Positions 55,610 to 64,000 of a stretch of 64,000 bases of DNA are shown here, piece by piece. Position numbers and translations under genes: made by a program. How positions within the stretch are numbered: the first letter of the stretch is position 1; the number at the start of each line of letters is the position of its first letter. Location: positions 1,054,001 to 1,118,000 of the forward strand of contig JADJLM010000001.1 in the NCBI GenBank assembly GCA_016710135.1, read 5' to 3'. This DNA is from Nitrosomonas sp. (lineage in GTDB: Bacteria; Pseudomonadota; Gammaproteobacteria; Burkholderiales; Nitrosomonadaceae). A model generated the notes under the pieces. The model was not told the DNA's origin. It saw only the letters and a program-made list of their open reading frames with translations, and did no database searches.

Positions 55610-58359
55610 TCTTCGGTTTCCGGATTAAATACAATATCGCTCAATAGCGTTGCTTCATTGATACGGCATAACACTTGCAGTGAACAGTGTTGGCAAGTAT
55701 TAGGGTATTTCTTGGGGCTTACATCCGCTTGCCCCGACAAAAACTGTTGAGCTAAGTTCTCTAGAACCGATTGCCAGCGCGTAATGACTGCAGACCAGTC
55801 GCTTATTTCTTGTGTTTGTAGGAATTTGTCGAATGATTTAACTTTGAGTAACAATCCTTCTTTAGCCACGATCCCACTGAACGCGATCTGATCAACACGT
55901 AGCTGCGCAAAAACGATACCTGCAAGTTGCTGGTTTGCCACTGCAAGACTATAAAGAGGCAATTGCGGCTTATCTGGACGATCTCCAAACCACTCGCTTG
56001 GACTTACATTGCCTGTTTTGTAATCGATGATAATTTGGCGGCCATCGTCTAAGGTATCAATACGATCGATTTTTAATTTGATTTTGAGCCCACTAAGTGC
56101 GATTTCAATGGCTTGTTCTCGGCTCGTGACTTCAAACGGTGTACGTGTTTTTTCCAGCGCTAGCCACTGGTCAATTTGTGCACTAATTCTTTCTATTTCT
56201 ATCATACGGAAACGCTTCGTGAGCGTGTAGGGATACTTAGCCTGTATTCCATCAATAGCTAGCGTCACCTGCGTTCGTACCAGATTTGCAAGCTGTGTTT
56301 CTGACAACGTCATTAATTGTTGATGTGAATGAAGTCTTCCCCAGATTTTCTCCATCACTTGGTGTACTAAATTGCCGCGCACCATTGCATTCAATCCCAT
56401 TTGCACTTTTCCCTGCGGGTAGGCATGGAGGCGTAATTCAGCAAAAGCCCGAAATGGGCAAGCAGCCTGCAATTCAAAAACACGACTCCCTCCACTCATC
56501 GATGTCATCTTCACAGAAGGCGCCGCATCGTACTGAATTTCTTCTTTCTGCGACTGGGCATAGATGATGTCCCGCCATAGAGGGATATTACTCAATGCTA
56601 ATTGATGAGCATCCATTGCGGTAAATGTTTTAATAAGTGGACTAGGACGTAATACGCTTTTTTCGTCAAATTCAGGGTAACTCACGATTGCTTCGTCAGC
56701 ACTGCCTAAAATACGATGCATTTGTTGGGTCGCGACTGCTAATTCACGGTGCTCACTCGAATGTGGCGTTTGATATTTACGTTGAATCGAGATCGTGATA
56801 AACGGGTTAGGATCAAAACGCACTGGCCATGCACCATCATGTAGCCCCGCCACCCAGAGATAATCAAACTCTATACCTTGAGCTTCTAATGGCCCCAGAA
56901 TCTGAATAGCTGGATTGTCTACCTGGGGTTGAAAGATTCTCTGACTGGTCATTTGATTCAAAAGATTAACTGCATCGGTTGCAGTCATTTCACTCATGAC
57001 CCAATCTAATGCGGCAAATTCAACGAGTAATTCTCTCCAGGCTCTAATTAATTGAAATGCTTCATGAAATACTGCATCATCTTTAAGCCAGCCCATCATT
57101 TCGAGAAGCTGATCAAATCGCGCCGACCACTGCCCAGGCTTTACTTTGTTATGGTTTAGCGCCACCCAATTTTGGATAAACTGCAACCGTTGCATAAAAA
57201 TTGGACAAGCTTTATGATGATCAAATCGCGTACAGAGATCAATTAGCGTATCAATGGTAAATACGAGCTCAGCAGCTTCTCGTAGCTTAATGTCTAAAAG
57301 AGCCCGCGCGCCTGATTCTTGGGCCCATCCTCCAATAAACGGGGAACGGAGTAATTGGCTAACCGTTTCAAAACGTAGCGTTGAACCAAAAATATTAAAT
57401 AAGCTCAGCGCAGCGCTAATTGGTGGAAACAGGTTAAGCGTTTTTCCCAAGGAAAAATTATAAGGAGGCGTTTGATTGGGGTTTCCAGGATGAAAGATTT
57501 CTGGCATCAAATTTTCATCCAGCGCATGTTGAATAGCATCACGCTGATTATGCAATTCGGGTACAACTATACCGATTCGCGCTGCTGGATTATCTTCTTT
57601 TTTCTTACGTACCCAACGCGCCATCAATACGCTTTCTTCATGCACATCTTTGCAGGCAAGTCGGGAAACTTGGCTCGCTTTGGTTTGGTGATCTACCCAT
57701 TCAATCTGACAACCTAAATTATCTAAGATTGTCAAAAGCTGAAGCTGCTGCGGATTTAATTCATCGAAGCCCGTCAATATAAGATGCCGAGATGGTTTCA
57801 GTTTCTGTGATTTAAAAAATTGTTGAAGCTTGCTAGTTATACTGGCAACCGAAACAAAATTCCTTTCATTACAAATAGATTGGAAACGCAACATCCACTT
57901 CCAGAATAGTAAGCTATCTTGGTTATAGTTAAACAATGATTCATTTCGAGGGATACACCATGACCATACCAATTGCCATGCATTTTGAACAAGCTGAATG
58001 GTGCTATAAGTCGGTTTAACAGAAAAATCCGCCTCGAGAACTTCTTGCCAAATGATATGTTCTTGCCAAGGAGAAAGAAGCTGCTCATATTCACGCATTA
58101 GTCCTGTAATAAGAGATTCTTCCCACAAAGCTAATAACCAACTACTCCAAGGCATGATGAATGGTGATTTCCAGATATTGAGCTGCTGCGATATAAAAAC
58201 TTGTTCATTCAGTCCACGCAACACACTCGTCAAGCGTTGATTACCTGTCAGAATGATTGTGTTCTGATTCGAATCTTTTAGTAGTTCATTGATATTAACT
58301 TGTTTTGAATTGAACCAGTCCTGTTTCATGGTCAGTCTGAATAGATCGTGATTGATCAA
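55606..58359 (-). CDS. PD-(D/E)XK nuclease subunit (AddB type)
   Basis: A 917-residue partner of the helicase-nuclease that follows. The helicase-like N-terminus is degenerate (ILTGNQRLT in place of a good Walker A). The C-terminal nuclease domain has the catalytic Asp and Lys in IIIDYKTGNVSP and the QLPLYSLAV motif. Cys residues in YPNTCQHCSLQVLCRI, together with an earlier Cys in LQAACPFRAFAELRL, match the Fe-S staple of AddB. It is the first gene of the pair, with the start at 58359. Confidence 0.9.
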   Translation of the reverse strand: MINHDLFRLTMKQDWFNSKQVNINELLKDSNQNTIILTGNQRLTSVLRGLNEQVFISQQLNIWKSPFIMPWSSWLLALWEESLITGLMREYEQLLSPWQEHIIWQEVLEADFSVKPTYSTIQLVQNAWQLVWSWCIPRNESLFNYNQDSLLFWKWMLRFQSICNERNFVSVASITSKLQQFFKSQKLKPSRHLILTGFDELNPQQLQLLTILDNLGCQIEWVDHQTKASQVSRLACKDVHEESVLMARWVRKKKEDNPAARIGIVVPELHNQRDAIQHALDENLMPEIFHPGNPNQTPPYNFSLGKTLNLFPPISAALSLFNIFGSTLRFETVSQLLRSPFIGGWAQESGARALLDIKLREAAELVFTIDTLIDLCTRFDHHKACPIFMQRLQFIQNWVALNHNKVKPGQWSARFDQLLEMMGWLKDDAVFHEAFQLIRAWRELLVEFAALDWVMSEMTATDAVNLLNQMTSQRIFQPQVDNPAIQILGPLEAQGIEFDYLWVAGLHDGAWPVRFDPNPFITISIQRKYQTPHSSEHRELAVATQQMHRILGSADEAIVSYPEFDEKSVLRPSPLIKTFTAMDAHQLALSNIPLWRDIIYAQSQKEEIQYDAAPSVKMTSMSGGSRVFELQAACPFRAFAELRLHAYPQGKVQMGLNAMVRGNLVHQVMEKIWGRLHSHQQLMTLSETQLANLVRTQVTLAIDGIQAKYPYTLTKRFRMIEIERISAQIDQWLALEKTRTPFEVTSREQAIEIALSGLKIKLKIDRIDTLDDGRQIIIDYKTGNVSPSEWFGDRPDKPQLPLYSLAVANQQLAGIVFAQLRVDQIAFSGIVAKEGLLLKVKSFDKFLQTQEISDWSAVITRWQSVLENLAQQFLSGQADVSPKKYPNTCQHCSLQVLCRINEATLLSDIVFNPETEE

Positions 58360-58483
58360 TAGTAAAATGCTTACTCGATTTAGGGCAAATGAGATTTTTT
58401 CATGTCACTAGCTGACTGTTGAAAGTGAAATAGGTAGAATTACGGGCTATGCTTATTTTTTGTAATACAAATCGGGAGAAGGA

Positions 58484-58942
58484 ATGAATAATAATTTTAT
58501 TAAAACAATGCTTTTTATTTTCATAGTTTCTTGGTCTACTTTAGCAATTTCAGAACAAACTGAGCCAGCTGCCCAAGCAGTAGAAGAAAGCCAAGAAAAA
58601 GCTGATGAGTCAGCGATTTTTGGTCAAGGATGGAAATTGATCCGTTCTCCTGAAATGGGAAATTCTGGTAAATTTGTCCATATGGTTTTAATCGATCTCG
58701 ATAAAGAAATGGACAAAACGGTTTACAGCGCTGCGATTAACCGCTTATGTGGAAAAGCAACTGATTTTTGCCGAATTCGATTCTGGACACAAGAGCGCTT
58801 TATTCCTGAGAAAGTCACCCCGACTCCTGAACAACTTAAAGCCCAGAAGGCAGACTATCTCTTTAACCCAACTGCAAGCGTTAAGAAAACGACTTGGTCG
58901 TGCAAAGTGGACCACGATAAAAGTCATTGTGTAAATTATTGA
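58484..58942 (+). CDS. Exported protein of unknown function
   Basis: A 152-residue protein behind a good ribosome binding site (GGGAGAAGG). The signal peptide is clear (basic start, hydrophobic residues 8-22, cleavage after AIS near residue 23). The mature part has a Glu/Ala-rich spacer, then a folded part with FGQGWKLIRSPE and four Cys residues (INRLCGKATDFCRIRFW and WSCKVDHDKSHC) that could form two disulfides in the periplasm. No named family is recognised. It is a single gene ended by a strong terminator. Confidence 0.75.
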   Translation: MNNNFIKTMLFIFIVSWSTLAISEQTEPAAQAVEESQEKADESAIFGQGWKLIRSPEMGNSGKFVHMVLIDLDKEMDKTVYSAAINRLCGKATDFCRIRFWTQERFIPEKVTPTPEQLKAQKADYLFNPTASVKKTTWSCKVDHDKSHCVNY

Positions 58943-58950
58943 TCGAGATA

Positions 58951-58999
58951 CCCTCTTTCTCTCCTATCTAGCTTTAGCTGAGGAAGAGGGAGTAAGTTT
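58951..58999 (+). terminator. Intrinsic terminator
   Basis: An 11-bp stem CCCTCTTTCTC / GAGGAAGAGGG (58951-58961 and 58980-58990, one G-U pair) is followed by a T-rich stretch with TTTT near 58996-58999. It lies 8 bases after the stop of the exported protein gene. Confidence 0.8.
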
Positions 59000-59062
59000 T
59001 CTTAGATTATATTCTTAAAGATAAGATCTAAATGCAGCTCAACAAAATCAAACTGCTATCAC

Positions 59063-59506
59063 TTACATCTGGCCACTTTTGATAAAGTGATGATTGGATA
59101 AACCATTTTGGTCATAAGAATTCAACCATTCATTACCGAGCCGGTTAACAATCAGCTCCGATAAGGTCAATCCCTCGCTTTTTGCAAGCTCCGAAAGGAT
59201 TTCCCAAGCATTATGCGTTAGGCTAACGGTCTTAAGCTGAGGCCTATATTTTTGCTTCTCTATTTGATCTCTCGCAATACTGATGGCATTCTTAAGTTGA
59301 GCCCACTGCGTCTCATGTAACCACTTTGCACACCATGCATTTAAATCATTCGGGTTGGCTTTGGCATCTTGATACTCACGTTCGGCTATGATACCTTGTG
59401 ACGCATCTTCACCTAGCCAGTATAAACCTGAAGAAATCTGCTTATCGAGAAACCCAACTGCAGCACTCTGGTCTTGCTGTCTAATTACATATTTTTGTTT
59501 ATTCAT
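59063..59506 (-). CDS. Hypothetical protein with a possible ribbon-helix-helix segment
   Basis: A 147-residue soluble protein. Residues about 93-125 (LKTVSLTHNAWEILSELAK, then GLTLSELIVNRLG) resemble the strand-helix-helix of MetJ/Arc-type DNA-binding proteins, here at the C-terminal side. The N-terminal part is polar with a helical Trp-rich stretch. A DNA-binding role is possible, but no partner such as a toxin is adjacent. It is divergent from the methyltransferase gene. Confidence 0.6.
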   Translation of the reverse strand: MNKQKYVIRQQDQSAAVGFLDKQISSGLYWLGEDASQGIIAEREYQDAKANPNDLNAWCAKWLHETQWAQLKNAISIARDQIEKQKYRPQLKTVSLTHNAWEILSELAKSEGLTLSELIVNRLGNEWLNSYDQNGLSNHHFIKSGQM

Positions 59507-59662
59507 TTTTATTATCTCTCATTAGTTTCATAAAACTACTAAGATCTTTTATGAGTAGATAATACAAGCCAATTCATTATTCAGGCAAGTACTTATTCAA
59601 ATTTGTTGTTTAACGCAGTTGTACACAATACTCAAATTCTTACAGCCTACAATTTATTATTT

Positions 59663-60466
59663 ATGCAAATCATCACATCCCGTGAGCATACTTTATTCAA
59701 ACTGCTCATAAAGCTACTACACTCGACTCAACAACGGAAGCGCGAAAAATTGACTGTTTTAGATGGAATGCATCTTGTTCAAGTTTATTATCAAATCTAT
59801 GGTTCACCATTCAAGCTCATTATTAGTGAATCTGCTTGTCAGAAGCTCGAAATAAAATCTTTCCTGGAGCACTTTAATCAATCATCCGAGACTAATCGAC
59901 CGATCATTTTAAGTGATGCCTTATTTAAACAAATATCTCCTGTTGTTTCTCCCTCAGGAATTGTGGCACTTATTACTGTACCAGCAACTAACTATGCCCA
60001 CTCCACGAAATTTTGTGTATTACTTGATGCAATACAAGATCCAGGGAATTTAGGGTCAATATTGCGTTCTGCAGCAGGGGCTGATGTAAAGGCTGTTTAT
60101 TTATCAAAAAACTGTGCAGATGCTTGGTCACCTAAAACATTGCGTGCAGCTATGGGAGCTCACTTTTTCTTAGTCATTCACGAGAATGCTGATTTAGTCC
60201 AGATAGCACGGAATTTCCATGGAAAAGTATTCGCCACTTCATCAGGTTCCGAATATAGCTTATTTCAAACAAAACTTAACGAGCCAATTGCCTTTGTATT
60301 TGGTAACGAGGGATATGGTATTTCAAAAGAATTGATGAATTGTGTCAGTGAATCACTTGCTATCCCGATGAACAGGGATTGTGAATCTTTGAATGTTGCC
60401 GCCGCCGCAGCAATATGTTTTTTTGAAAAAAACCGTCAGCAGCTAAATAAAACCTTAACTATTTGA
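59663..60466 (+). CDS. SpoU/TrmH-family RNA methyltransferase
   Basis: A SPOUT-class methyltransferase that 2'-O-methylates rRNA or tRNA. The ATG at 59663 gives the family start ITSREHTLFKLLIKLL; an earlier frame start at 59603 adds unrelated sequence. An N-terminal SpoU substrate-binding domain is followed by the knot: VLLDAIQDPGNLGSILRSA (motif 1), AFVFGNEGYGISKELM (motif 2) and LAIPMNRDCESLNVAAAA (motif 3). The substrate cannot be told from sequence; it is closer to the RlmB/TsnR type than to TrmL. Confidence 0.9.
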   Translation: MQIITSREHTLFKLLIKLLHSTQQRKREKLTVLDGMHLVQVYYQIYGSPFKLIISESACQKLEIKSFLEHFNQSSETNRPIILSDALFKQISPVVSPSGIVALITVPATNYAHSTKFCVLLDAIQDPGNLGSILRSAAGADVKAVYLSKNCADAWSPKTLRAAMGAHFFLVIHENADLVQIARNFHGKVFATSSGSEYSLFQTKLNEPIAFVFGNEGYGISKELMNCVSESLAIPMNRDCESLNVAAAAAICFFEKNRQQLNKTLTI

Positions 60467-60472
60467 AAGGAC

Positions 60473-60510
60473 TTATCACTCATACTCAATAGACTGAATA
60501 TGAGTGATAA
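60473..60510. terminator. Strong hairpin between convergent genes
   Basis: TTATCACTCATA (60473-60484) pairs with TATGAGTGATAA (60499-60510), with a further TCA/TGA inside after a mismatch. On the plus strand the hairpin begins 7 bases after the methyltransferase stop. An A run follows it, so the T run lies on the minus-strand side and precedes the hairpin there. Probably a bidirectional termination or mRNA-end structure for the methyltransferase and the small membrane protein gene. Confidence 0.6.
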
Positions 60511-60525
60511 AAAAACTGCGGCTTA

Positions 60526-60633
60526 TTAGGTTGCAGTCATAATATAAACAAGCGCACCAATTGCAATCAACCCAATTGTCGAAATAGCTACTACTTTAAA
60601 CGTACTAGCTTCTGTAGCTCTATTATTTTCCAT
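60526..60633 (-). CDS. 35-residue single-span membrane protein
   Basis: A short frame preceded by AAGGAG about 8 bases before the ATG at 60633. The protein starts with polar residues MENNRATEAST, then has one hydrophobic helix (about residues 14-33: VVAISTIGLIAIGALVYIM) and ends MTAT. On its transcript the stop is overlapped by a short stem (ACTGC / GCAGT) followed by seven T, a plausible terminator. Such tiny membrane proteins are often attached to larger complexes, but nothing nearby suggests a partner. Good translation signals argue that it is real. Confidence 0.65.
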   Translation of the reverse strand: MENNRATEASTFKVVAISTIGLIAIGALVYIMTAT

Positions 60634-60756
60634 AACTTTTTCTCCTTATGAAAATCTATTCTTTAGTTTTATAAACCCATAACCACAACAGGGCTAGTTG
60701 TGATTCTACGCATATTTTCTGATAATGGCAACATCCTACTGCTGAGAAATTAATAT

Positions 60757-61497
60757 TCAATTCATGAAACCAGTTTCTAATGCATAGGCCCAATCCATAA
60801 AGTGATATGACTCTGCTAGTTTTACCATAGCTTGATGATTGTAAGGAACAGTTACTAAAGAAGATACCCATTGATTTCCTGTTCTTTCTAGTAGCGCATA
60901 ATGAGCATCAGGGGTTCCTGTTTCAATCGTATGAAAAAATGGTGTTCCATCACTATAAGCAGGTAATCCAACACTCCCTGGATTAACAATCAGTAAATCA
61001 TCCAGAACTTTCACTGAACGCGGTTGATGCGTATGACCACATAAAATTAATTTAGCTTCCTTATCCTTTCCAAGTCGATCTTTAATTTCATTTATAGTTG
61101 CTAAACGTGCTCCATAAGGCATGACTGTTTCTAGCAGATAGCTGTTACTACTCTCTGGTGTGCCGTGGCAAAGTAAAATATCCTGATTCAGGTATAGCGT
61201 ATTAGGTAAGCTTTTTAACCAGTCTAATTCTTTAGTCGAAAGCTGAGAATAGGCTAATTTATCTACATCACTACATTGATCAGATTCGTGCGCTAAAATT
61301 TGATAATCATGATTTCCCGCAAGATGTATCCAATCCTGCGCCATTAAAAACTGGGCTGTCTCCAGCGGTAATAAGGGGCCAGATAAACTATCACCTAGAT
61401 TAATGACCTTATCAATACCTATTCTTTTGAAGTGTGAAACAACTGCTTCTAATGCCGGTAAATTGCCGTGTATATCCGAAACAACTGCAATTCTCAT
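60757..61497 (-). CDS. Metallophosphoesterase (YfcE/calcineurin type)
   Basis: A 246-residue phosphodiesterase with the metal ligands of the calcineurin fold: VVSDIHGN (residues 5-12), NLGDSLSGP (about 33-41), LAGNHDYQ, LLCHGTPES and LCGHTHQPR. The distal NPGSVGLPAYSDG segment is typical of the small YfcE/MJ0936-like group. The start codon ATG gives MRIAVVSDIHGN directly. The substrate is unknown. It reads towards the tiny membrane protein gene. Confidence 0.92.
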   Translation of the reverse strand: MRIAVVSDIHGNLPALEAVVSHFKRIGIDKVINLGDSLSGPLLPLETAQFLMAQDWIHLAGNHDYQILAHESDQCSDVDKLAYSQLSTKELDWLKSLPNTLYLNQDILLCHGTPESSNSYLLETVMPYGARLATINEIKDRLGKDKEAKLILCGHTHQPRSVKVLDDLLIVNPGSVGLPAYSDGTPFFHTIETGTPDAHYALLERTGNQWVSSLVTVPYNHQAMVKLAESYHFMDWAYALETGFMN

Positions 61498-61564
61498 TGG
61501 ATAACAACTACATTGACAGTAAATTAATTTCTGCTGGAATCACGAGGAGATAGAGATACAATCG

Positions 61565-61596
61565 AATTACCCTGTCTCACTCAAAACAGGGTAATT
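61565..61596. terminator. Hairpin downstream of the Tim44-like gene
   Basis: AATTACCCTGT (61565-61575) and ACAGGGTAATT (61586-61596) form a perfect 11-bp stem with a 10-base loop, 23 bases after the stop of the Tim44-like gene on the minus strand. Both sides are T/A-rich, with a weak T tract on the plus strand, so it may work in either direction. Confidence 0.7.
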
Positions 61597-61618
61597 ATTT
61601 TATCGATTGATTAATATA

Positions 61619-62488
61619 TTAATTAGGCTGCTGAATACCTGCGAGTAACCAAGGTGCGTTCTTCTCTCTAAGATTCTTCTGTACATGCCAGGTTTCATCA
61701 AAAGGCTCAGGTAGTGCATCAGGTGACTCTCTTAGCTGCCCATTAAAGCGAACACTTGCAATAGCCATTTCATTAGTCGTCGTAACATCTAACAAATCAG
61801 CATTAATAAAAACTACTTCTGTTTTTTGTGGCTGATCACTACTTTCTTGTATTTGCTTATTCAATGCTTCAAATAATTCTGGTGTCGTGTATTCACGAAT
61901 GGCTTCTACATCACCCGCATCATTTGCTGCCTGTAAATTAATAAATGATAGCTTCGCATTTTTTAAGAAAGGCTCTACCTGAAAATCTGGTGGTATCGAA
62001 TTAGTTGTAGCATTACCATCATAAGCCGTATGAGTAGCACTTGACGAGGTTGCTGATGAGCCTCCAGAAAATACTTCATTGGTTTGTGCCGCACCCGCTG
62101 CTGAATACTGCATAGGACGCGATAGCTGCTCAGATTTTGGTTTACGTAGCATGCGTACAATAAAGAATATAACTGCCATTAATACAACCAGCATGAGAAT
62201 ATCAGCCATATTAATGCCATCAAATGCACCACCCATAAATAATGCGGCGAGTAACCCACCAGCCGCTAAACCTGCCAATGCGCCACCCCACTTACTTCCA
62301 CCAGCCGCTGGATTAGAAGCAGGTGCTGCTGATTGTGACTGAGCAGGTTTAGGTGTTGCTTGCTGATTAATTGAATCACGCTGCTTTCCAATACTTTTAC
62401 TACCACCTAAGCGCTTCGCTTCAACATCAACTGGCAATAAAGTAAAAGTAAGCACCGCTAATGTAAATAAAGTAAGTATTTTCTTCAT
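61619..62488 (-). CDS. Tim44-domain membrane-anchored protein
   Basis: A 289-residue protein from the ATG at 62488, preferred to upstream ATGs because GGAG lies 8 bases before it and the signal sequence KKILTLFTLAVLTFTLL follows. The mature part has a low-complexity Gln/Pro/Ala stretch, a Gly-rich hydrophobic pair of helices (about residues 72-115: GGALAGLAAGGLLAALFMGG, then ILMLVVLMAVIFFIVRML) and a Tim44-like domain at the C-terminus (about 165-289: FLKNAKLSFINLQAANDAGD). Its role in bacteria is unclear. Confidence 0.9.
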   Translation of the reverse strand: MKKILTLFTLAVLTFTLLPVDVEAKRLGGSKSIGKQRDSINQQATPKPAQSQSAAPASNPAAGGSKWGGALAGLAAGGLLAALFMGGAFDGINMADILMLVVLMAVIFFIVRMLRKPKSEQLSRPMQYSAAGAAQTNEVFSGGSSATSSSATHTAYDGNATTNSIPPDFQVEPFLKNAKLSFINLQAANDAGDVEAIREYTTPELFEALNKQIQESSDQPQKTEVVFINADLLDVTTTNEMAIASVRFNGQLRESPDALPEPFDETWHVQKNLREKNAPWLLAGIQQPN

Positions 62489-62731
62489 TTTTTTCTCCAT
62501 AAACACTGTTGAACTGGAAAGTATAACATCATCGATTTATTCTTGTTTCTTATTGGAATTTTTTGGGAATACTAGTAGCAATTAGAATTGTAATATTGGT
62601 TATTTCTAGCCAATTTATGAAATACTCTTTTAACAATAGAGAATTCATTCAAGCAGGCTGTTAATCGAATAAAATAACTCAATAAGAAACTGAACTCTAA
62701 TAACAAAAAAACAAAGGAATTGATTTTATTT

Positions 62732-63429
62732 ATGGCAACTACTTTAATCACTGGAAGTAACCGTGGTATAGGGTTTGAATTTGCACGGCAATATGCGCAG
62801 AGCGGATGGAATGTCATCGCGTGTTGCCGTCAACCCGAAAATGCTTCTAATCTTAGGCAACTTGCCAATAGCTTTCCTAATCTCATAGCGATACATCCGC
62901 TGGATGTTGCTGATCATAATCAAATTAAAAATTTATCTAACAATTTAAAAAATACTTCTATTGATCTACTCATCAATAATGCAGGTATCTATCCACCATC
63001 CGATGATGGCGGTTTTGGTAAGATTGATTACGAAGCATGGCACAAAGCATTTCAAATCAATACTATGGCACCATTAAGAATGGCAGAAGCATTTCTTGCA
63101 CAAATAAGTAATAGTCAATTAAAAATTATAGCGATTATCACGAGTAAAATGGGCAGTATTGATGATAATAAAAGAGGAGGAAGTTATATTTACCGATCAA
63201 GCAAAGCAGCTGTCAATATGGTTGGTAAAAGTCTTTCAGTTGACTTAAAACTACAGGGAATTACTACCGTGATTCTGCATCCTGGTGGGTTAAAACTGAC
63301 ATAGGTGGACCAGATGCATTAATTAACCCTGAACAAAGTGTACTCGGTATGCAGCGTATATTATCGAATCTAAAATTATCCGACTCTGGAAAATTTTTTG
63401 CCTATGATGGGAAAATTATTCCTTGGTAA
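62732..63429 (+). pseudogene. Short-chain dehydrogenase with a frameshift near its end
   Basis: An SDR of about 231 residues if read through. The start at ATG 62732 gives MATTLITGSNRGIGFEFARQ with the NAD(P) motif TGSNRGIG. NNAG (about residue 84), Ser in IITSKMGSI and the catalytic YxxxK in YIYRSSKAAV are all present. Near 63287 one G appears to be missing (CCTGGTGGG), so the frame ends early at 63304. The continuation WVKTDIGGPDALINPEQS to DGKIIPW, ending at 63429, is in the next frame. Only the last third of the substrate region is affected. Deletion or sequencing error are both possible. Confidence 0.85.
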
Positions 63430-63523
63430 AGACTTGAGGAAACACTTATAGACTCAACAATTCTGTACAAGGCACAACCGGTTAAAGTTAGTTTGGAATA
63501 CTTTTCAAAATTGCGTACATAAT

Positions 63524-64000
63524 TTACTGTGATGCCCTTGCTAATATCGCAGCATCAGTAAATAACTCGGGGTAATTACTCTCACACATTAAACGTTGTT
63601 GAATAATACGATTTTGATTCAATAGGAAACTATTTTGATCAAGCAATCTTATCCCAAATGATGTCTGTGAATAATTCATACTCATAACTTTTGAGAGAAT
63701 CGTTTCATTGCTTCTCAGAACTTCTTCTAGAATAATATCCCCGAGTTCTTTCTTGAAATGACCTGCTTCCCAGTACCATTGAGTAGTAGATAAGAGATCA
63801 CCCATTGGCGGAATTCGCTCACAGTGATAGAGACTATAACCACTGTAATCGTATAATTCTATCTGCGTTGAGTATTGATTCATATTAATAAGATCATTGA
63901 CTACTAAAGACTTCCATTGATTAAACAATGGCCATAAATTTGTCACTTCAAAAAGTGCTAGTATCTGGGCATGATAGGGGTAAATCACAAGAATAATTTT
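63524..64000 (-). CDS. C-terminal part of a conserved protein of unknown function (partial)
   Basis: The frame is open through the right window edge (KIIL precedes the GTG at 63988), so the protein starts outside. The visible 158 residues include VIYPYHAQILALFE, GLWPLF-like NLWPLFNQWK, YDYSGYSLYHCERIPP and QWYWEAGHFKKELGDIIL. I recognise this pattern from proteobacterial hypothetical proteins that look like SGNH-type hydrolases or alginate-type accessory proteins, where the Asp-Ser and Trp-His residues near the end are conserved, but I cannot name the family with confidence. Confidence 0.6.
   Translation of the reverse strand, partial: KIILVIYPYHAQILALFEVTNLWPLFNQWKSLVVNDLINMNQYSTQIELYDYSGYSLYHCERIPPMGDLLSTTQWYWEAGHFKKELGDIILEEVLRSNETILSKVMSMNYSQTSFGIRLLDQNSFLLNQNRIIQQRLMCESNYPELFTDAAILARASQ

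Noticed and set aside
60757..62488. Operon of the metallophosphoesterase with the Tim44-like gene
   Set aside because: A perfect 11-bp hairpin lies in the 121-base gap between them, so separate transcription is more likely.
1..64000. CRISPR arrays, rRNA or tRNA genes, prophage or integron structures
   Set aside because: No regularly spaced repeat, no rRNA-like stretch and no convincing cloverleaf was found by eye in the intergenic regions. tRNA absence was not tested with a dedicated search.

Overview
The window looks like chromosomal DNA of a betaproteobacterium, most likely of the Nitrosomonas type. The basis is gene content and protein style (a 400-residue TrpS followed by scpA-scpB, a DUF2909 twin-transmembrane protein, an LplT start typical of the group, overlapping udg-rimI-tsaB and thpR-ispF-ispD blocks). 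This is inference from remembered families, not a database match. Base composition is AT-leaning overall, with one visibly GC-richer patch (transglutaminase, 15.6-16.7 kb) and one very AT-rich patch (the TIR gene, 34.9-38.4 kb).

Layout. 0-2.8 kb: end of a membrane protein, trpS, scpA (frameshifted) and scpB. 2.8-4.9 kb: insertion-sequence debris (IS630-type and IS481-type) next to a truncated K+ channel. 4.9-8.6 kb: a broken LonH/YcbZ-like protease and an M18 aminopeptidase. 9.1-10.4 kb: two broken enzymes, one carrying a 172-bp internal inversion. 10.4-23.4 kb: an accessory region between two near-identical IS5-type copies. It holds KtrAB potassium uptake between 177-bp inverted repeats, an IS110 fragment, a Tat-signal transglutaminase, a tRNA 2-selenouridine synthase remnant, a HigBA toxin-antitoxin pair, an aquaglyceroporin and an MgtA ATPase. 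23.5-32.4 kb: YbaL-type antiporter, miaA, a lipoprotein, nadE, a small acidic protein and lplT. 32.5-34.9 kb: an IS481-type element interrupted by an IS5 element. 34.9-38.4 kb: one 1177-residue TIR / STAND-NTPase / transmembrane / periplasmic-binding-protein fusion. 38.8-50 kb: udg-rimI-tsaB, thpR-ispF-ispD, a PepSY / two-component operon, small secreted proteins, FadL and a GGDEF-EAL protein. 50.3-64 kb: a porin, IS481 debris, an AddAB-like helicase-nuclease pair, an SpoU methyltransferase, a phosphoesterase, a Tim44-like protein, a frameshifted SDR and a partial gene at the right edge.

Themes. Cation handling recurs (KtrAB, MgtA, YbaL, the K+ channel remnant). Mobile DNA is dense, but each IS carries its own target duplication or its own damage, so the 13-kb accessory block does not look like a single composite transposon. 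Several genes are broken by single-base indels, some in homopolymers. This could be real decay or residual sequencing error, and the sequence alone cannot decide.

The best candidate for an undescribed system is the TIR-STAND-PBP gene at 34914-38447. Its layout suggests a membrane receptor: a cytoplasmic TIR effector and NTPase joined through one membrane segment to a cysteine-containing extracytoplasmic ligand-binding domain.
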